This document shows positions 16,836-26,383 of a stretch of DNA of 64,000 bases, in pieces. The notes beneath the pieces are model-generated. The model was not told where the DNA came from. It worked only from the letters and a program-made list of their open reading frames with translations, and searched no databases. Numbering within the stretch: position 1 is the stretch's first letter; the number at the start of each line of letters is the position of its first letter. The position numbers and the translations under genes are program-made. Source of the stretch: Pseudomonas fulva (lineage in GTDB: Bacteria > Pseudomonadota > Gammaproteobacteria > Pseudomonadales > Pseudomonadaceae). The stretch is taken from NCBI RefSeq assembly GCF_023517795.1, contig NZ_CP082928.1, forward strand, positions 620,001 to 684,000. The letters are read 5' to 3'.

Positions 16836-17251
16836 GAAACCACCTCTGCTCTGGATAGCAATCGTCAGCCCCACCGCCGCGGCGGGGCCAAGTCACCGCT
16901 GATGATACCCAGTTCGCATACCGAGCAGATCGCAGCGCATTCAACTGCATAAGAATGATTTTTTTATCTCGATAACTGAAGAAATTCATCAAGTGCGGCC
17001 CACTGCCATCCACAGGAAATGCGACGCTGCGCGCAATCGGAATCAATTCCGACAAGTTGTGCTGGCAAAAAGCCTGTACCCGGGCCAGAATACGACACGT
17101 AATTGGCGTCAATTATCCGCTAGCACGATGTACGATCACCAGACAAAATGCCGACGTCGTTGAACGGCACACGCGAAAGATGGTCAGAACCTGACATTCC
17201 GTAGCTATATGCCATTACAGCTTCGTTTCCCTGAACTAATTTGGTTGATGT
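16836..17251. other. Intergenic region upstream of phnN and amrZ
   Basis: This 416-bp divergent spacer holds the promoters of phnN (minus) and amrZ (plus). Base composition is more AT-rich around 16940-17000. I see no gene, long hairpin or confident sigma-factor box. GAACCT at 17188-17193 resembles an AlgU -35 element but lacks a matching -10, so I make no promoter call. Confidence 0.5.
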
Positions 17252-17581
17252 ATGCGCCCTATGAAACAGGCTATCTACTCCAGCCGTACGGCTGACAAAT
17301 TCGTCGTTCGGTTGCCCGACGGCATGCGCGAACGCATTGCTGATGTGGCCCGTCAACACCACCGCAGCATGAACTCCGAGATCATCGCTCGCCTGGAGCA
17401 GAGCATGCTTCAGGAAGGCGCCCTGGACGATGAGCTCGGCACCCGCCTCGACAGCCCCGAGCTTTCGTTGCACGAGCGAGAGCTGCTGCAACGCTTTCGC
17501 CAGCTGTCGCGCCGCCAACAGAACGCCCTCGTCGCGCTGATCGCGCACGATGCCGAGATGGCCGCCGGCAACGACGACTGA
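17252..17581 (+). CDS. amrZ: Ribbon-helix-helix regulator AmrZ (AlgZ)
   Basis: Global regulator of alginate, twitching, c-di-GMP and flagellar genes in Pseudomonas. The sequence [20 protein letters not shown] followed by [16 protein letters not shown] is the RHH DNA-binding unit (residues ~10-55) and closely matches AmrZ as I know it. The C-terminal tetramerisation part ([20 protein letters not shown]) also matches. The 109-residue length is right. AmrZ usually represses fleQ, which would tie it to the sigma-54 flagellar genes at the left of the window. Confidence 0.93.
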   Translation: MRPMKQAIYSSRTADKFVVRLPDGMRERIADVARQHHRSMNSEIIARLEQSMLQEGALDDELGTRLDSPELSLHERELLQRFRQLSRRQQNALVALIAHDAEMAAGNDD

Positions 17582-17653
17582 TGGGACTGCGGCATTAGGC
17601 GCAGGGAAAGCCCTGCCCCACTTGCGACGCCCCGCAAGCGATGGCAAGGCCAC

Positions 17654-17681
17654 AAAAAAACCGGCTCAAGGCCGGTTTTTT
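17654..17681. terminator. Bidirectional terminator between amrZ and mgtE
   Basis: AAAAAACCGGC-tcaag-GCCGGTTTTTT: a GC stem flanked by A and T tracts that can end both convergent transcripts. Confidence 0.88.
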
Positions 17682-17700
17682 ATTGCCTGTCGACTGCTGT

Positions 17701-19149
17701 TTAGAGCAAGAACAGCGATGCCAGTCCCAGGAAGATGAAGAAGCCGCCGCTGTCGGTCACCGCGGTGATCATCACGCTGGCGCCCATCGCCGGGTCGCGC
17801 CCCATGCGCATCAGGGTCATGGGAATCAGCACGCCCATCAGCGCGGCAAGCAACAGATTGAGGGTCATCGCCGCGGTCATCACCACCCCCAGCGACCAGC
17901 TGTCGTACAAGCCGTAGGCCACGACCCCGATCACCCCACCCCATACCAGGCCGTTGATCAGCGCCACGCCCAACTCCTTGCGGATCAGCCGTGAGGTGTT
18001 GCCATTGCCGGTACTGACCTGATCGAGCGCCATTGCACGCACGATCATGGTGATGGTCTGGTTGCCGGAGTTACCACCGATACCGGCCACGATCGGCATC
18101 AGCGCCGCCAAGGCCACCAGCTTCTCGATCGAACCTTCGAACAACCCGATGACCCGCGAGGCCATGAACGCCGTGACCAGATTGACCGCCAGCCAGGCCC
18201 AACGGTTGCGCACCGACTTCCAGACCGAGGCGAAGATATCTTCTTCCTCGCGCAGACCCGCCATGTTGAGAACTTCGCTTTCGCTCTCCTCACGGATCAG
18301 GTCGACCATCTCATCGATGGTCAGACGACCGATGAGTTTGCCGTTCTTGTCCACCACCGGCGCGGAAATCAGGTCATAACGCTCGAACGCCTGGGCGGCG
18401 TCGTAGGCATCCTCGTCAGGGTGGAAGCTGACCGGATCATTGGCCATGACCTCGGCGACCTGCTTGTCCGGGTCGTTGACCAACAGGCGCTTGATCGACA
18501 GCACGCCCTTGAGCACACCGTCGTAATCGACCACGAACAGTTTGTCGGTATGGCCTGGCAATTCCTTGAGACGACGCAGGTAGCGCAACACCACCTCGAG
18601 GCTCACGTCCTCGCGAATGGTGACCATCTCGAAGTCCATCAGCGCACCGACCTGCTCCTCTTCATAAGAGAGCGCGGAGCGCACCCGCTCCCGCTGCTGG
18701 GCGTCGAGGGTTTCCATGAGCTCGTGCACGACGTCACGGGGCAGCTCGGAGGCCAGGTCGGCCAGCTCGTCGGCATCCATTTCCTTGGCAGCCGCGAGGA
18801 TCTCATGATCCTCCATGTCGGCCAGCAGGGTTTCCCGCACGGCATCGGACACTTCGAGAAGGATGTCACCGTCGCGATCGGCCTTCACCAGTTGCCAGAT
18901 GGCCAGGCGATCTTCCAGCGGCAGAGCTTCGAGAATGTAGGCGACGTCGGCAGAGTGCAGTTCGTCGAGCTTGCGTTGCAGCTCGGCGAGGTTCTGCCGG
19001 TGCACCAGACCTTCGACGCGGTCGTGGTGCGGGCCTTCCTGGCGATGGGTCAGGTCTTCGACCAGCCTGTGCCGCTGCAACAGTTCGACGACCTGAGCGA
19101 GTCGATCCTGCAGGCTTTCTTGCGGCTTCTTGGCTTCTACTTCGGTCAT
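17701..19149 (-). CDS. mgtE: Magnesium transporter MgtE
   Basis: Homodimeric Mg2+ channel of the inner membrane. The 482-residue protein has an MgtE N-domain (~35-140), two CBS domains (~145-265; LSIKRLLVNDPDKQV, DLISAPVVDKNGKLIGRLT) and a five-helix membrane part (~295-482). The pore motif GNSGNQTITMIVRAMAL is near residue 355. CBS/N-domain acidic clusters act as Mg2+ sensors in the family. It converges on amrZ across a shared terminator. Confidence 0.93.
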   Translation of the reverse strand: MTEVEAKKPQESLQDRLAQVVELLQRHRLVEDLTHRQEGPHHDRVEGLVHRQNLAELQRKLDELHSADVAYILEALPLEDRLAIWQLVKADRDGDILLEVSDAVRETLLADMEDHEILAAAKEMDADELADLASELPRDVVHELMETLDAQQRERVRSALSYEEEQVGALMDFEMVTIREDVSLEVVLRYLRRLKELPGHTDKLFVVDYDGVLKGVLSIKRLLVNDPDKQVAEVMANDPVSFHPDEDAYDAAQAFERYDLISAPVVDKNGKLIGRLTIDEMVDLIREESESEVLNMAGLREEEDIFASVWKSVRNRWAWLAVNLVTAFMASRVIGLFEGSIEKLVALAALMPIVAGIGGNSGNQTITMIVRAMALDQVSTGNGNTSRLIRKELGVALINGLVWGGVIGVVAYGLYDSWSLGVVMTAAMTLNLLLAALMGVLIPMTLMRMGRDPAMGASVMITAVTDSGGFFIFLGLASLFLL

Positions 19150-19470
19150 GGCACACTCCGCCCCCAGCGGCGGCGCGCGCCAGCGAGGGTCAATCAGTCA
19201 ATACGTGATTGCACACTTGGAATTCTGAGTTACTACTGGGTAAGTCCATGGAAGGGATCCACAAGCCCCGGCGGGGCTGACGGCGCGAATAATAACATGC
19301 CAATCGGCCACGTACGTGACAAAGCCATGGCGGGACAAGCGCTTGCAGCATTTTCTTGAGGACCTTGACACGAGTCCGAGTGATGCGACGCCGCCAAGCC
19401 GCAGCAAGACACCTGGCAGTGGCGAGGGCATGGGCTAAGCTTGCCAGCACTGGTCAAGGAGGACATCGTC
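19150..19470. other. Intergenic region between mgtE and the DUF4124-type gene
   Basis: About 320 bp upstream of two divergent genes. I see no gene, repeat or strong hairpin. An Mg2+ riboswitch upstream of mgtE was looked for and not seen. An AAGGAGG Shine-Dalgarno at ~19456-19462 serves the plus-strand gene. Confidence 0.5.
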
Positions 19471-19965
19471 ATGCACGGGATGCATTGCGCAGCCATCTGT
19501 GCCATCTTGCTCTGCCCCACCCTATCACCGGCCTCGAGTGTCTTTCGCTGCGAAGATGCCGACGGCCACGTCACCTTCACTCGCCACGGCTGCAGCGACA
19601 ATCAGCAGCAGCACACGCAGCGCACCCATAATCCAAGACCCGGAAGCGGCGACGCCGTTCCACTGGCAACGCCACAAAGCGCCAGCGGCGCCACAGCACC
19701 CGGCCGCGAGCGCACCCTGACCGTGGTCGGCGGCCGGCAGGACGGCTGCGACAATGCCGTTACCGGCAACGCCAGGCGCGAGGCGATCATCAGGAAACAG
19801 GTGCGCGCCGGCATGACGCGCAGCGACGTGGAGAGTGCCCTGGGCAAGCCCGAACGCATCAGCAAGCGTAATGGCCAGACCACCTACCACTACGCCAGCA
19901 GGCATAACAACGAACGTCGCACCGTCACCTTCGACCAGAATGACTGCGTGACCGGTAGACGCTAA
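19471..19965 (+). CDS. Secreted DUF4124-domain protein with a BamE-like C-terminus
   Basis: A probable periplasmic protein of 164 residues. A signal peptide (CAAICAILLCPTLSPASS) is followed by the DUF4124 pattern VFRCEDADGHVTFTRHGCSD (~residues 22-41), then a low-complexity linker. The C-terminal SmpA/OmlA-like motif is RAGMTRSDVESALGKPERIS. The ATG at 19471 is chosen because AAGGAGG stands 8 bp before it; the upstream ATG at 19441 lacks one. The specific role is unknown. Confidence 0.75.
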   Translation: MHGMHCAAICAILLCPTLSPASSVFRCEDADGHVTFTRHGCSDNQQQHTQRTHNPRPGSGDAVPLATPQSASGATAPGRERTLTVVGGRQDGCDNAVTGNARREAIIRKQVRAGMTRSDVESALGKPERISKRNGQTTYHYASRHNNERRTVTFDQNDCVTGRR

Positions 19966-19985
19966 GGGGCTAACGCCAGACAAAG

Positions 19986-20017
19986 AAAAAGGGCCTGCAT
20001 CGCTGCAGGCCCTTTTG
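19986..20017 (+). terminator. Rho-independent terminator after the DUF4124-type gene
   Basis: AAAAGGGCCTGCA-tcgc-TGCAGGCCCTTTT forms a 9-bp GC stem with A and T flanks, 20 bp past the stop codon. It may also end tRNA transcription from the other side. Confidence 0.88.
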
Positions 20018-20020
20018 GTA

Positions 20021-20097
20021 TGGCGGACTCAGGAGGATTCGAACCTCCGACCGCTCGGTTCGTAGCCGAGTACTCTATCCAGCTGAGCTATGAGTCC
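20021..20097 (-). tRNA. tRNA-Arg(ACG), copy 1
   Basis: A 77-nt cloverleaf with encoded CCA: acceptor GGACTCA/TGAGTCC, anticodon stem CTCGG/CCGAG with loop CTACGAA (ACG), and T arm GGAGG-TTCGAAT-CCTCC. It reads CGN Arg codons after A34-to-inosine editing. This is the most downstream of three near-identical copies. Confidence 0.97.
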
Positions 20098-20206
20098 GTT
20101 ACAGATCACCTGACAGCTACTACGCTTTCACGCGATTTTTGGCGCTTTTAGACCAGATCACCGCTGGTTGAAACAAACGATTTGCACTGCTGCAAGCCAT
20201 TCAATA

Positions 20207-20283
20207 TGGCGGACTCAGGAGGATTCGAACCTCCGACCGCTCGGTTCGTAGCCGAGTACTCTATCCAGCTGAGCTATGAGTCC
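20207..20283 (-). tRNA. tRNA-Arg(ACG), copy 2
   Basis: Identical over all 77 nt to copy 1, with anticodon ACG and encoded CCA. It is 186 bp away in a tandem array. Confidence 0.97.
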
Positions 20284-20393
20284 GTTACAGATCACCTGAC
20301 AGCTACTACGCTTTCACGCGATCTTTGGCGCTTTTAGACCAGATCACCGCTGGTTGAAACAAAATGGCCTGCACTGCTGCAAGCCATCCAATA

Positions 20394-20470
20394 TGGCGGA
20401 CTCAGGAGGATTCGAACCTCCGACCGCTCGGTTCGTAGCCGAGTACTCTATCCAGCTGAGCTATGAGTCC
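20394..20470 (-). tRNA. tRNA-Arg(ACG), copy 3
   Basis: Identical over all 77 nt to the other two copies, with anticodon ACG and encoded CCA. It is nearest to tRNA-Ser(GCT) and therefore first transcribed of the three. Confidence 0.97.
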
Positions 20471-20538
20471 GTTGGTGTTTTTATACCAGATCACCTCTGG
20501 TTGTTTGCCAGCCCGGTAGAACCCGGCTTGCCAAATAA

Positions 20539-20629
20539 TGGCGGAGAAGGGGGGATTCGAACCCCCGACACCCTTTTGAGGTGTACTCCCTTAGCAGGGG
20601 AGCGCCTTCGGCCACTCGGCCACCTCTCC
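20539..20629 (-). tRNA. tRNA-Ser(GCT)
   Basis: A 91-nt class II tRNA: acceptor GGAGAGG/CTTCTCC, discriminator G, encoded CCA, anticodon loop CTGCTAA (GCT) and a long variable arm (TACACCTCAAAAGGGTGTC). It lies directly downstream of csrA, a usual Pseudomonas arrangement. Confidence 0.97.
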
Positions 20630-20690
20630 GCAACACGGGGCGCATGATAAACATGTTTTCCCCGTTTGCAAACCAAAATTTTGAGAAAAA

Positions 20691-20876
20691 TTAATGGTTT
20701 GGTTCTTCGCCCTTCTCTTTTTGGATGCGCTGGTAAATCTCTTCGCGGTGAACGGCGACTTCCTTCGGCGCGTTGACGCCAATCCGCACCTGATTACCTT
20801 TAACACCCAATACGGTGACAGTGACTTCGTCACCCACCATCAGGGTCTCTCCGACCCGGCGAGTCAGAATCAGCAT
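20691..20876 (-). CDS. csrA: Carbon storage regulator CsrA/RsmA
   Basis: RNA-binding homodimer that blocks translation at GGA motifs and controls secretion, biofilm and carbon metabolism. The 61 residues begin [20 protein letters not shown] and contain [19 protein letters not shown], with the RNA-contacting Leu4 and Arg44. An AAGGAG Shine-Dalgarno precedes the ATG. lysC-csrA-tRNA-Ser order supports the RsmA orthologue. Confidence 0.97.
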   Translation of the reverse strand: MLILTRRVGETLMVGDEVTVTVLGVKGNQVRIGVNAPKEVAVHREEIYQRIQKEKGEEPNH

Positions 20877-21019
20877 TCCTTTCTCCTTACGGATTCAATT
20901 TCGGACAACAAGTCTGCAAACGTGAAAAGCGTCGGCCGGACGCGACAGCGACCCGCCAGCACTCAAGTATTGACCAGCACGGACGGAAGGAAAGTTCCAC
21001 CAACACCAACCAAAACAAC

Positions 21020-21045
21020 AAAAGGCGCGGGGAGCCGCGCCTTTT
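21020..21045 (-). terminator. Rho-independent terminator of lysC
   Basis: AAAAGGCGCGG-ggag-CCGCGCCTTTT: a 7-bp GC stem plus A/T flanks, 10 bp past the lysC stop codon. Confidence 0.88.
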
Positions 21046-21055
21046 GCAGGATGCC

Positions 21056-22294
21056 TCAGTCGCCCTGACGGGCCGGGGCATCGAGTTCGAACGCAGTGTG
21101 CAGGGCGCGCACCGCCAATTCCAGATATTTCTCTTCGATGACCACCGACACCTTGATCTCGGAGGTGGAGATCATCTGGATATTGATGTTCTCCTTGGCC
21201 AGCGCCTCGAACATGCGGCTGGCCACACCGGCATGGGAACGCATACCCACGCCGACGATGGACACCTTGGCGATGTTAACGTCTCCGACCACTTCCCGGG
21301 CACCGAGTTCGCGCGCGGTGGCTTCGAGCACCTGCTGAGCGTTCTGGTAGTCGTTGCGGTGCACGGTGAAGGTGAAGTCGGTGGTGTTATCGTGCGCGAC
21401 ATTCTGCACGATCATGTCCACTTCGATGTTGGCGGAGCTGATCGGGCCGAGAATCTTGAACGCAACGCCCGGCAGGTCAGGCACGCCACGGATGGTCAGC
21501 TTGGCTTCGTCGCGATTGAAGGCGATGCCGGAGATGATCGGCTGTTCCATGGATTCCTCTTCATCAAGGGTAATGAGGGTACCCGGACCCTCCTGGAAGC
21601 TGTGCAGAACGCGCAGCGGGACGTTGTACTTGCCGGCGAATTCCACCGAACGGATTTGCAGCACCTTGGAGCCGAGGCTGGCCATTTCCAGCATCTCTTC
21701 GAAGGTGATCTTCTCCAGGCGCTGGGCCTTGGGCACCACGCGCGGGTCGGTGGTGTAAACGCCATCTACATCGGTGTAGATCTGGCATTCGTCAGCCTTC
21801 AGGGCGGCCGCCAGGGCCACACCGGTGGTATCGGAACCGCCACGGCCGAGGGTGGTGATGTTGCCGTGTTCGTCGACGCCCTGGAAACCGGCGACCACCA
21901 CCACGCGGCCCGCCTTGAGGTCGGCGCGAATGTTGGTGTCGTCGATGCTCAGAATGCGCGCCTTGGTGTGCGCACTATCGGTCAGGATCCGTACCTGGCT
22001 GCCGGTGTAGGACACCGCCGGCACGCCACGCTTGATCAGCGCCATGGCCAGCAGGGCGATGGTCACCTGCTCGCCGGTGGAGACCATGACATCGAGCTCG
22101 CGCGCAATCGGCTGGTCATCGCTGATCTGCTTGGCCAGGTCGATAAGGCGATTGGTCTCGCCGCTCATGGCGGACACCACGACGACGATGTCGTCCCCCC
22201 TTTCGCGGAATTTCTTCACCTTCTCGGCGACCTGCGCAATACGCTCGACGGTGCCGACGGAGGTACCGCCGAATTTCTGTACGATCAAAGCCAT
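21056..22294 (-). CDS. lysC: Aspartate kinase LysC
   Basis: Phosphorylates L-aspartate, the entry step to lysine, threonine and methionine. The kinase domain (residues ~1-245) begins [19 protein letters not shown] and includes [19 protein letters not shown]. Two ACT domains (~265-405) give allosteric feedback control. The length (412 aa) matches the Pseudomonas enzyme. It lies between alaS and csrA on the same strand. Confidence 0.96.
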   Translation of the reverse strand: MALIVQKFGGTSVGTVERIAQVAEKVKKFRERGDDIVVVVSAMSGETNRLIDLAKQISDDQPIARELDVMVSTGEQVTIALLAMALIKRGVPAVSYTGSQVRILTDSAHTKARILSIDDTNIRADLKAGRVVVVAGFQGVDEHGNITTLGRGGSDTTGVALAAALKADECQIYTDVDGVYTTDPRVVPKAQRLEKITFEEMLEMASLGSKVLQIRSVEFAGKYNVPLRVLHSFQEGPGTLITLDEEESMEQPIISGIAFNRDEAKLTIRGVPDLPGVAFKILGPISSANIEVDMIVQNVAHDNTTDFTFTVHRNDYQNAQQVLEATARELGAREVVGDVNIAKVSIVGVGMRSHAGVASRMFEALAKENINIQMISTSEIKVSVVIEEKYLELAVRALHTAFELDAPARQGD

Positions 22295-22352
22295 TTCAAA
22301 GCTGCCTCAGCCCGTGAAGGGCGCCCATTAAACAGACAACACCGCACACCCA

Positions 22353-22380
22353 GGCCGCTCGCCGGGCATGGCGAGCGGCC
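22353..22380 (-). other. Stable hairpin between alaS and lysC
   Basis: An 11-bp GC-rich stem (GGCCGCTCGCC/GGCGAGCGGCC) with a 6-nt loop. It lies 24 bp past the alaS stop and before lysC. No T-tract follows, so it is more likely an RNA-stabilising or attenuating hairpin than a strong intrinsic terminator. Confidence 0.55.
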
Positions 22381-22404
22381 TGGTCACGCTTGAGTTACAG
22401 GGCC

Positions 22405-25029
22405 TTAGAGGCCCTGCTCGACGAACGGGCCGACCAGGGCCAGGGCGCCGTCGAGCGCAGCCGCATCGACCCCGCCACCCTGCGCCATGTCCGGGCGACC
22501 ACCACCCTTGCCGCCGACAGCCGCGGCGGCCTGTTTCATCAGGTCGCCGGCCTTCAGCTTGGTGGTCAGGTCCTGGGTCACGCCAGCCACCAGCACCACC
22601 TTGTCGTCCTGCACGCCGCCGAGCAGGATCACCGCGCTGCCGAGCTTGTTCTTCAGTTGATCGACCAGCGCCAGCAGGCCCTTGCCATCCAGGCCATCGA
22701 TGCGCGCGCCGAGCGTCTTCACGCCCTTGACGTCCACGGCCGAGCCGGCCAGGTCGCTGCCCGCCGCACTGGCGGCCTTGGCCTTGAGCTGCTCGAGCTC
22801 CTTTTCCAGCTGGCGATTGCGATCGAGCACGGCCGAGAGCTTGTCGAGCAGATTGTCGCGGCTGCCCTTGACCAGGCTCGCCGCCTCCTTGAGCTGCTCC
22901 TCGGCGCCGTTCAGGTAGGCGAAGGCCGCTGCACCGGTGACCGCTTCGATACGGCGTACGCCGGCCGCCACGCCACCTTCGCTGACGATCTTGAACACAC
23001 CGATGTCGCCGGTACGGTTGGCGTGGATGCCACCGCACAGCTCGACCGAGAAGCCATCGCCCATGGTCAGCACGCGCACGCTGTCGCCGTACTTCTCGCC
23101 GAACAGCGCCATGGCGCCCTTGGCCTTGGCGCTTTCGATGTCCATCTCCTCGGTCTGCACCGGGGTGTTGCGACGCACTTCGCGGTTGACGATCTCTTCG
23201 AGCTCTTTGAGCTGCTCGGGCTTGATCGCCTCGAAGTGGCTGAAGTCGAAACGCAGGCGCTGGCTGTCGACCAGCGAGCCCTTCTGCTGCACGTGCTCGC
23301 CGAGCACCTGGCGAAGCGCGGCATGCAGCAGGTGGGTGGCCGAGTGGTTGAGGCCGGTGGCGGTACGCACCGAGGCATCCACTTCGGCGTTGATGGTGGC
23401 GCCGACGCTCAGGCTGCCCTTGCTGACCACACCGTGGTGCAACCAGGCGCCACCGACCTTGGTGGTGTCGCGCACGTCGAAACGCACGCCCGGGCCTTCG
23501 AGGAAGCCACAGTCACCGATCTGGCCGCCGGATTCGGCGTAGAACGGCGTCTGGTCGAGCACCACCACGCCCTCCTCGCCCTCATTCAGGGTGTCGACGG
23601 CCTGACCGTCGCGCAGCAGCACCAGCAACTGGCCACTGGCGACGGTGGCGCCGTAGCCGAGGAACCGGGTATCGGCGTCGACCTTGACCAGGTTGTTGTA
23701 ATCCACACCGAAGGCGCTGGCGGAACGGGCGCGGATGCGCTGGGCTTCCATCTCCCGTTCGAAGCCGGCTTCGTCGAGGGTCAGCTCACGCTCGCGGGCG
23801 ATGTCGCCGGTCAGGTCCATCGGGAAGCCGTAGGTATCGTACAGCTTGAAGATCACTTCACCCGGAATCACCGTGCCTTCGAGCTCGGCCAGGTCCTGTT
23901 CGAGGATCTTCAGGCCCTGCTCCAGGGTCTTGGCGAACTGCTCTTCTTCGGTTTTCAGCACGCGCTCGATATGCGCCTGCTGCTGTTTCAGCTCGGGGAA
24001 GGCTTCGCCCATCTCGCGGGCCAGGGCCGCGACGATCTTGTGGAAGAAGCTGCCCTTGGCGCCCAGCTTGTTGCCGTGGCGGCAGGCGCGGCGAATGATG
24101 CGCCGCAGCACGTAGCCGCGGCCTTCGTTGGACGGGGTGACACCGTCGGCGATCAGGAAGCTGCAGGAACGGATATGGTCCGCCACCACCTTCAGCGAGG
24201 CGTCGCCGTTGTTGGCGCAGCCGATGGCCTGGGCGCTGGCATCGAGCAGGCTCTGGAACAGGTCGATCTCGTAGTTCGAGTTGACGTGCTGCAGCACCGC
24301 GCTGATGCGCTCAAGGCCCATGCCGGTGTCAACGCTCGGCGCCGGCAGCGGGTGCAGCACGCCGTCGGCGGTGCGGTTGAACTGCATGAACACGTTGTTC
24401 CAGATTTCGATGTAGCGGTCGCCGTCTTCTTCGGGCGAGCCGGGTGGACCGCCCCAGATGTGCTCGCCGTGGTCGAAGAAGATCTCGGTGCACGGGCCGC
24501 AGGGGCCGGTATCGCCCATGGTCCAGAAGTTGTCGGAGGCGTAAGGCGCGCCCTTGTTGTCGCCGATGCGGATCATCCGCTCGGCCGGTACACCGACTTC
24601 CTTGTTCCAGATGTCGTAGGCCTCGTCATCGGTGGCGTAGACCGTGACCCAGAGCTTGTCCTTGGGCAGCTTCAGCCACTTGTCGCCGGTGAGGAATTCC
24701 CAGGCGAAGTGGATGGCATCACGTTTGAAATAGTCGCCAAAGCTGAAGTTGCCGAGCATTTCGAAGAAGGTGTGGTGACGCGCGGTATAACCGACGTTTT
24801 CCAGGTCGTTGTGCTTGCCACCGGCGCGCACGCACTTCTGGCTGGTGGCGGCGCGGGTATAGGCGCGCTTTTCCAGGCCCAGGAAGCAGTCCTTGAACTG
24901 GTTCATGCCGGCATTGGTGAACAGCAACGTAGGGTCGTTGTTCGGAATCAGGGAGCTGGAAGCGACACGGGTGTGCCCCTTCTCTTCGAAGAAGCTCAGG
25001 AAAGCTTCACGGATTTCTGCGCTTTTCAT
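22405..25029 (-). CDS. alaS: Alanyl-tRNA synthetase AlaS
   Basis: Charges tRNA-Ala and edits mischarged Ser/Gly. The N-terminal class II catalytic domain includes [35 protein letters not shown] and the motif 3 stretch DTGMGLERI. The editing domain has the zinc motifs [11 protein letters not shown] and [13 protein letters not shown], and a C-Ala domain follows. The start is at MKSAEI (25029); an ATG two codons upstream (25035) is possible. It is 874 residues, a full-length enzyme. Confidence 0.97.
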   Translation of the reverse strand: MKSAEIREAFLSFFEEKGHTRVASSSLIPNNDPTLLFTNAGMNQFKDCFLGLEKRAYTRAATSQKCVRAGGKHNDLENVGYTARHHTFFEMLGNFSFGDYFKRDAIHFAWEFLTGDKWLKLPKDKLWVTVYATDDEAYDIWNKEVGVPAERMIRIGDNKGAPYASDNFWTMGDTGPCGPCTEIFFDHGEHIWGGPPGSPEEDGDRYIEIWNNVFMQFNRTADGVLHPLPAPSVDTGMGLERISAVLQHVNSNYEIDLFQSLLDASAQAIGCANNGDASLKVVADHIRSCSFLIADGVTPSNEGRGYVLRRIIRRACRHGNKLGAKGSFFHKIVAALAREMGEAFPELKQQQAHIERVLKTEEEQFAKTLEQGLKILEQDLAELEGTVIPGEVIFKLYDTYGFPMDLTGDIARERELTLDEAGFEREMEAQRIRARSASAFGVDYNNLVKVDADTRFLGYGATVASGQLLVLLRDGQAVDTLNEGEEGVVVLDQTPFYAESGGQIGDCGFLEGPGVRFDVRDTTKVGGAWLHHGVVSKGSLSVGATINAEVDASVRTATGLNHSATHLLHAALRQVLGEHVQQKGSLVDSQRLRFDFSHFEAIKPEQLKELEEIVNREVRRNTPVQTEEMDIESAKAKGAMALFGEKYGDSVRVLTMGDGFSVELCGGIHANRTGDIGVFKIVSEGGVAAGVRRIEAVTGAAAFAYLNGAEEQLKEAASLVKGSRDNLLDKLSAVLDRNRQLEKELEQLKAKAASAAGSDLAGSAVDVKGVKTLGARIDGLDGKGLLALVDQLKNKLGSAVILLGGVQDDKVVLVAGVTQDLTTKLKAGDLMKQAAAAVGGKGGGRPDMAQGGGVDAAALDGALALVGPFVEQGL

Positions 25030-25058
25030 TGGCATTTTCCAGGAAAACAGGCGGCCAG

Positions 25059-25200
25059 GCAGGCTGTGTGAAAACGTGGTGAGCGAAGGTCAGGCAAGGC
25101 AAAAATCGGTGAGGAAGCGGAGTTTACGAGCTGTAAATGAGCATTCCGAACCGATTTTTAACGCAGCATGGCCGAGCGCAGTAGCTTTCACACAGCCTGC
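25059..25200 (-). repeat. Family A palindromic element, copy A2
   Basis: Terminal arms GCAGGCTGTGTGAAA and TTTCACACAGCCTGC are perfectly complementary but differ in sequence from the other copies. The inner stem is AAAATCGG/CCGATTTT in place of the usual AAAACAGGC/GCCTGTTTT, again preserving pairing. The conserved tip CGGAGTTTACGAGCTGTAAA is present. It sits 30 bp upstream of alaS, in its leader or promoter region. Confidence 0.85.
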
Positions 25201-25344
25201 ACGGCAGAGCCGGCAAAAGCCCGCATTATATCGGGCTTGTCCGCGGCGGCTAGGGCATGGGCTGATTTATTTGCACGCGGCGCGATGGCCGGAAAACGCC
25301 GGCTGCAGCGGCCAGGGCGAAACCTGCGCCGCCTGCAAGCAGAC

Positions 25345-26346
25345 TTAGGTACGGAAGGCGGCGAAGGCCTCGATGACCTGGGCCATGGCGCCGGCGTCCA
25401 CATCCAGGTGCGTGACCATGCGCAGACGCGGCGCGGCGCTCAGACGGATACCACGCTCGGCGCAGAAGGCCTTGAGCGCCGCGGCGCGCTCGCCGACCTG
25501 CACGTAGACCATGTTGGTCTGCACCGGCTCGACCGCATAGCCCAGTTCGCGCAGGCCGGCCGCCAGGGAATCGGCATTGGCGTGATCCTCGACCAGGCGT
25601 TCGACCTGATGGTCCAGGGCATACAGCCCGGCGGCCGCCAGCACACCGGCCTGGCGCATGCCACCGCCGACCATCTTGCGCAGGCGCCGGGCCTTGCCGA
25701 TCAGCGCTTCGCTGCCGCACAGCACCGAGCCGACCGGCGCACCCAGGCCCTTGGACAGGCACACCGACACCGAATCGAAATGCCGGGTGATCTCCCGCGC
25801 CTCGACACCCAGCCGGACCGCGGCGTTGAACAGCCGTGCGCCGTCCAGGTGCAGGGCCAGGCCTTTGTCACGGGTGAAGGCCCGGGCCTCGGCCAGGTAC
25901 TCCAGGGGCAGCACCTTGCCCTGCATGGTGTTTTCCAGCGCCAGCAGGCGGGTGCGGGCGAAATGGAAGTCGTCCTGCTTGATCGCTGCCTCGACCCTTG
26001 CCAGATCCAGAGAGCCGTCGTCTTCCATGTCCAGCGGCTGGGGCTGGATGGAACCCAGTACGGCCGCGCCACCACCCTCGTATTTGTAGGTGTGCGCCTG
26101 CTGGCCGACGATGTATTCGTCGCCGCGCTCGCAATGGGCCATCAGGCCGAGCAGGTTGCTCATGGTGCCGGTGGGCACGAACAGCGCGGCGGCGAAGCCC
26201 AGATCCCGGGCCAGGCGCTGCTCCAGACGGTTGACGGTGGGGTCTTCGCCGTACACGTCGTCGCCCAGCTCGGCGGCCAGCATCGCGTCGCGCATGCCGG
26301 CGGTGGGTTGGGTCACGGTGTCGCTACGCAGATCGATGATGGGCAT
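25345..26346 (-). CDS. ltaE: Low-specificity L-threonine aldolase LtaE
   Basis: PLP enzyme cleaving L-threonine or L-allo-threonine to glycine and acetaldehyde. The 333-residue product begins [20 protein letters not shown], with [19 protein letters not shown] and the PLP-lysine region [18 protein letters not shown] (~residue 200). The ATG at 26346 has GGAG upstream; the longer open frame to 26586 is upstream read-through. It is 37 bp after astE on the same strand and may be read with the AST operon. Confidence 0.93.
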   Translation of the reverse strand: MPIIDLRSDTVTQPTAGMRDAMLAAELGDDVYGEDPTVNRLEQRLARDLGFAAALFVPTGTMSNLLGLMAHCERGDEYIVGQQAHTYKYEGGGAAVLGSIQPQPLDMEDDGSLDLARVEAAIKQDDFHFARTRLLALENTMQGKVLPLEYLAEARAFTRDKGLALHLDGARLFNAAVRLGVEAREITRHFDSVSVCLSKGLGAPVGSVLCGSEALIGKARRLRKMVGGGMRQAGVLAAAGLYALDHQVERLVEDHANADSLAAGLRELGYAVEPVQTNMVYVQVGERAAALKAFCAERGIRLSAAPRLRMVTHLDVDAGAMAQVIEAFAAFRT

Positions 26347-26383
26347 GGGCACTCCTGTGCATGCAAGGGATGGGTTTCGGCGC

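Larger units (their letters stand above)
20021..20470 (-). repeat. Tandem ~186-bp repeat units carrying three tRNA-Arg(ACG) genes
   Basis: The tRNA genes recur at spacings of 186 and 187 bp. Their spacers are almost the same, including GATCACCTGACAGCTACTAC and ACCGCTGGTTGAAACAAA, with only a few substitutions (for example gcgatttttgg versus gcgatctttgg). The array reflects recent tandem duplication of tRNA plus spacer. Confidence 0.9.

Noticed and set aside
17188..17215. AlgU promoter for amrZ (GAACCT)
   Set aside because: The -35-like hexamer is present but no TCTGA-type -10 is at the right distance, so the match is not beyond chance.
19150..19470. Mg2+ riboswitch (M-box or ykoK type) upstream of mgtE
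   Set aside because: None of the conserved M-box blocks or the expected long stacked helices could be seen in the 320-bp leader.
20021..20470. Regular ~186-bp repeats read as a CRISPR array
   Set aside because: Repeat units are tRNA genes of 77 nt with long, nearly identical spacers. No cas genes are present and spacer identity contradicts CRISPR.
22353..22380. Hairpin after alaS as an intrinsic terminator
   Set aside because: It has no T-tract, so I list it as a structural hairpin rather than a terminator.
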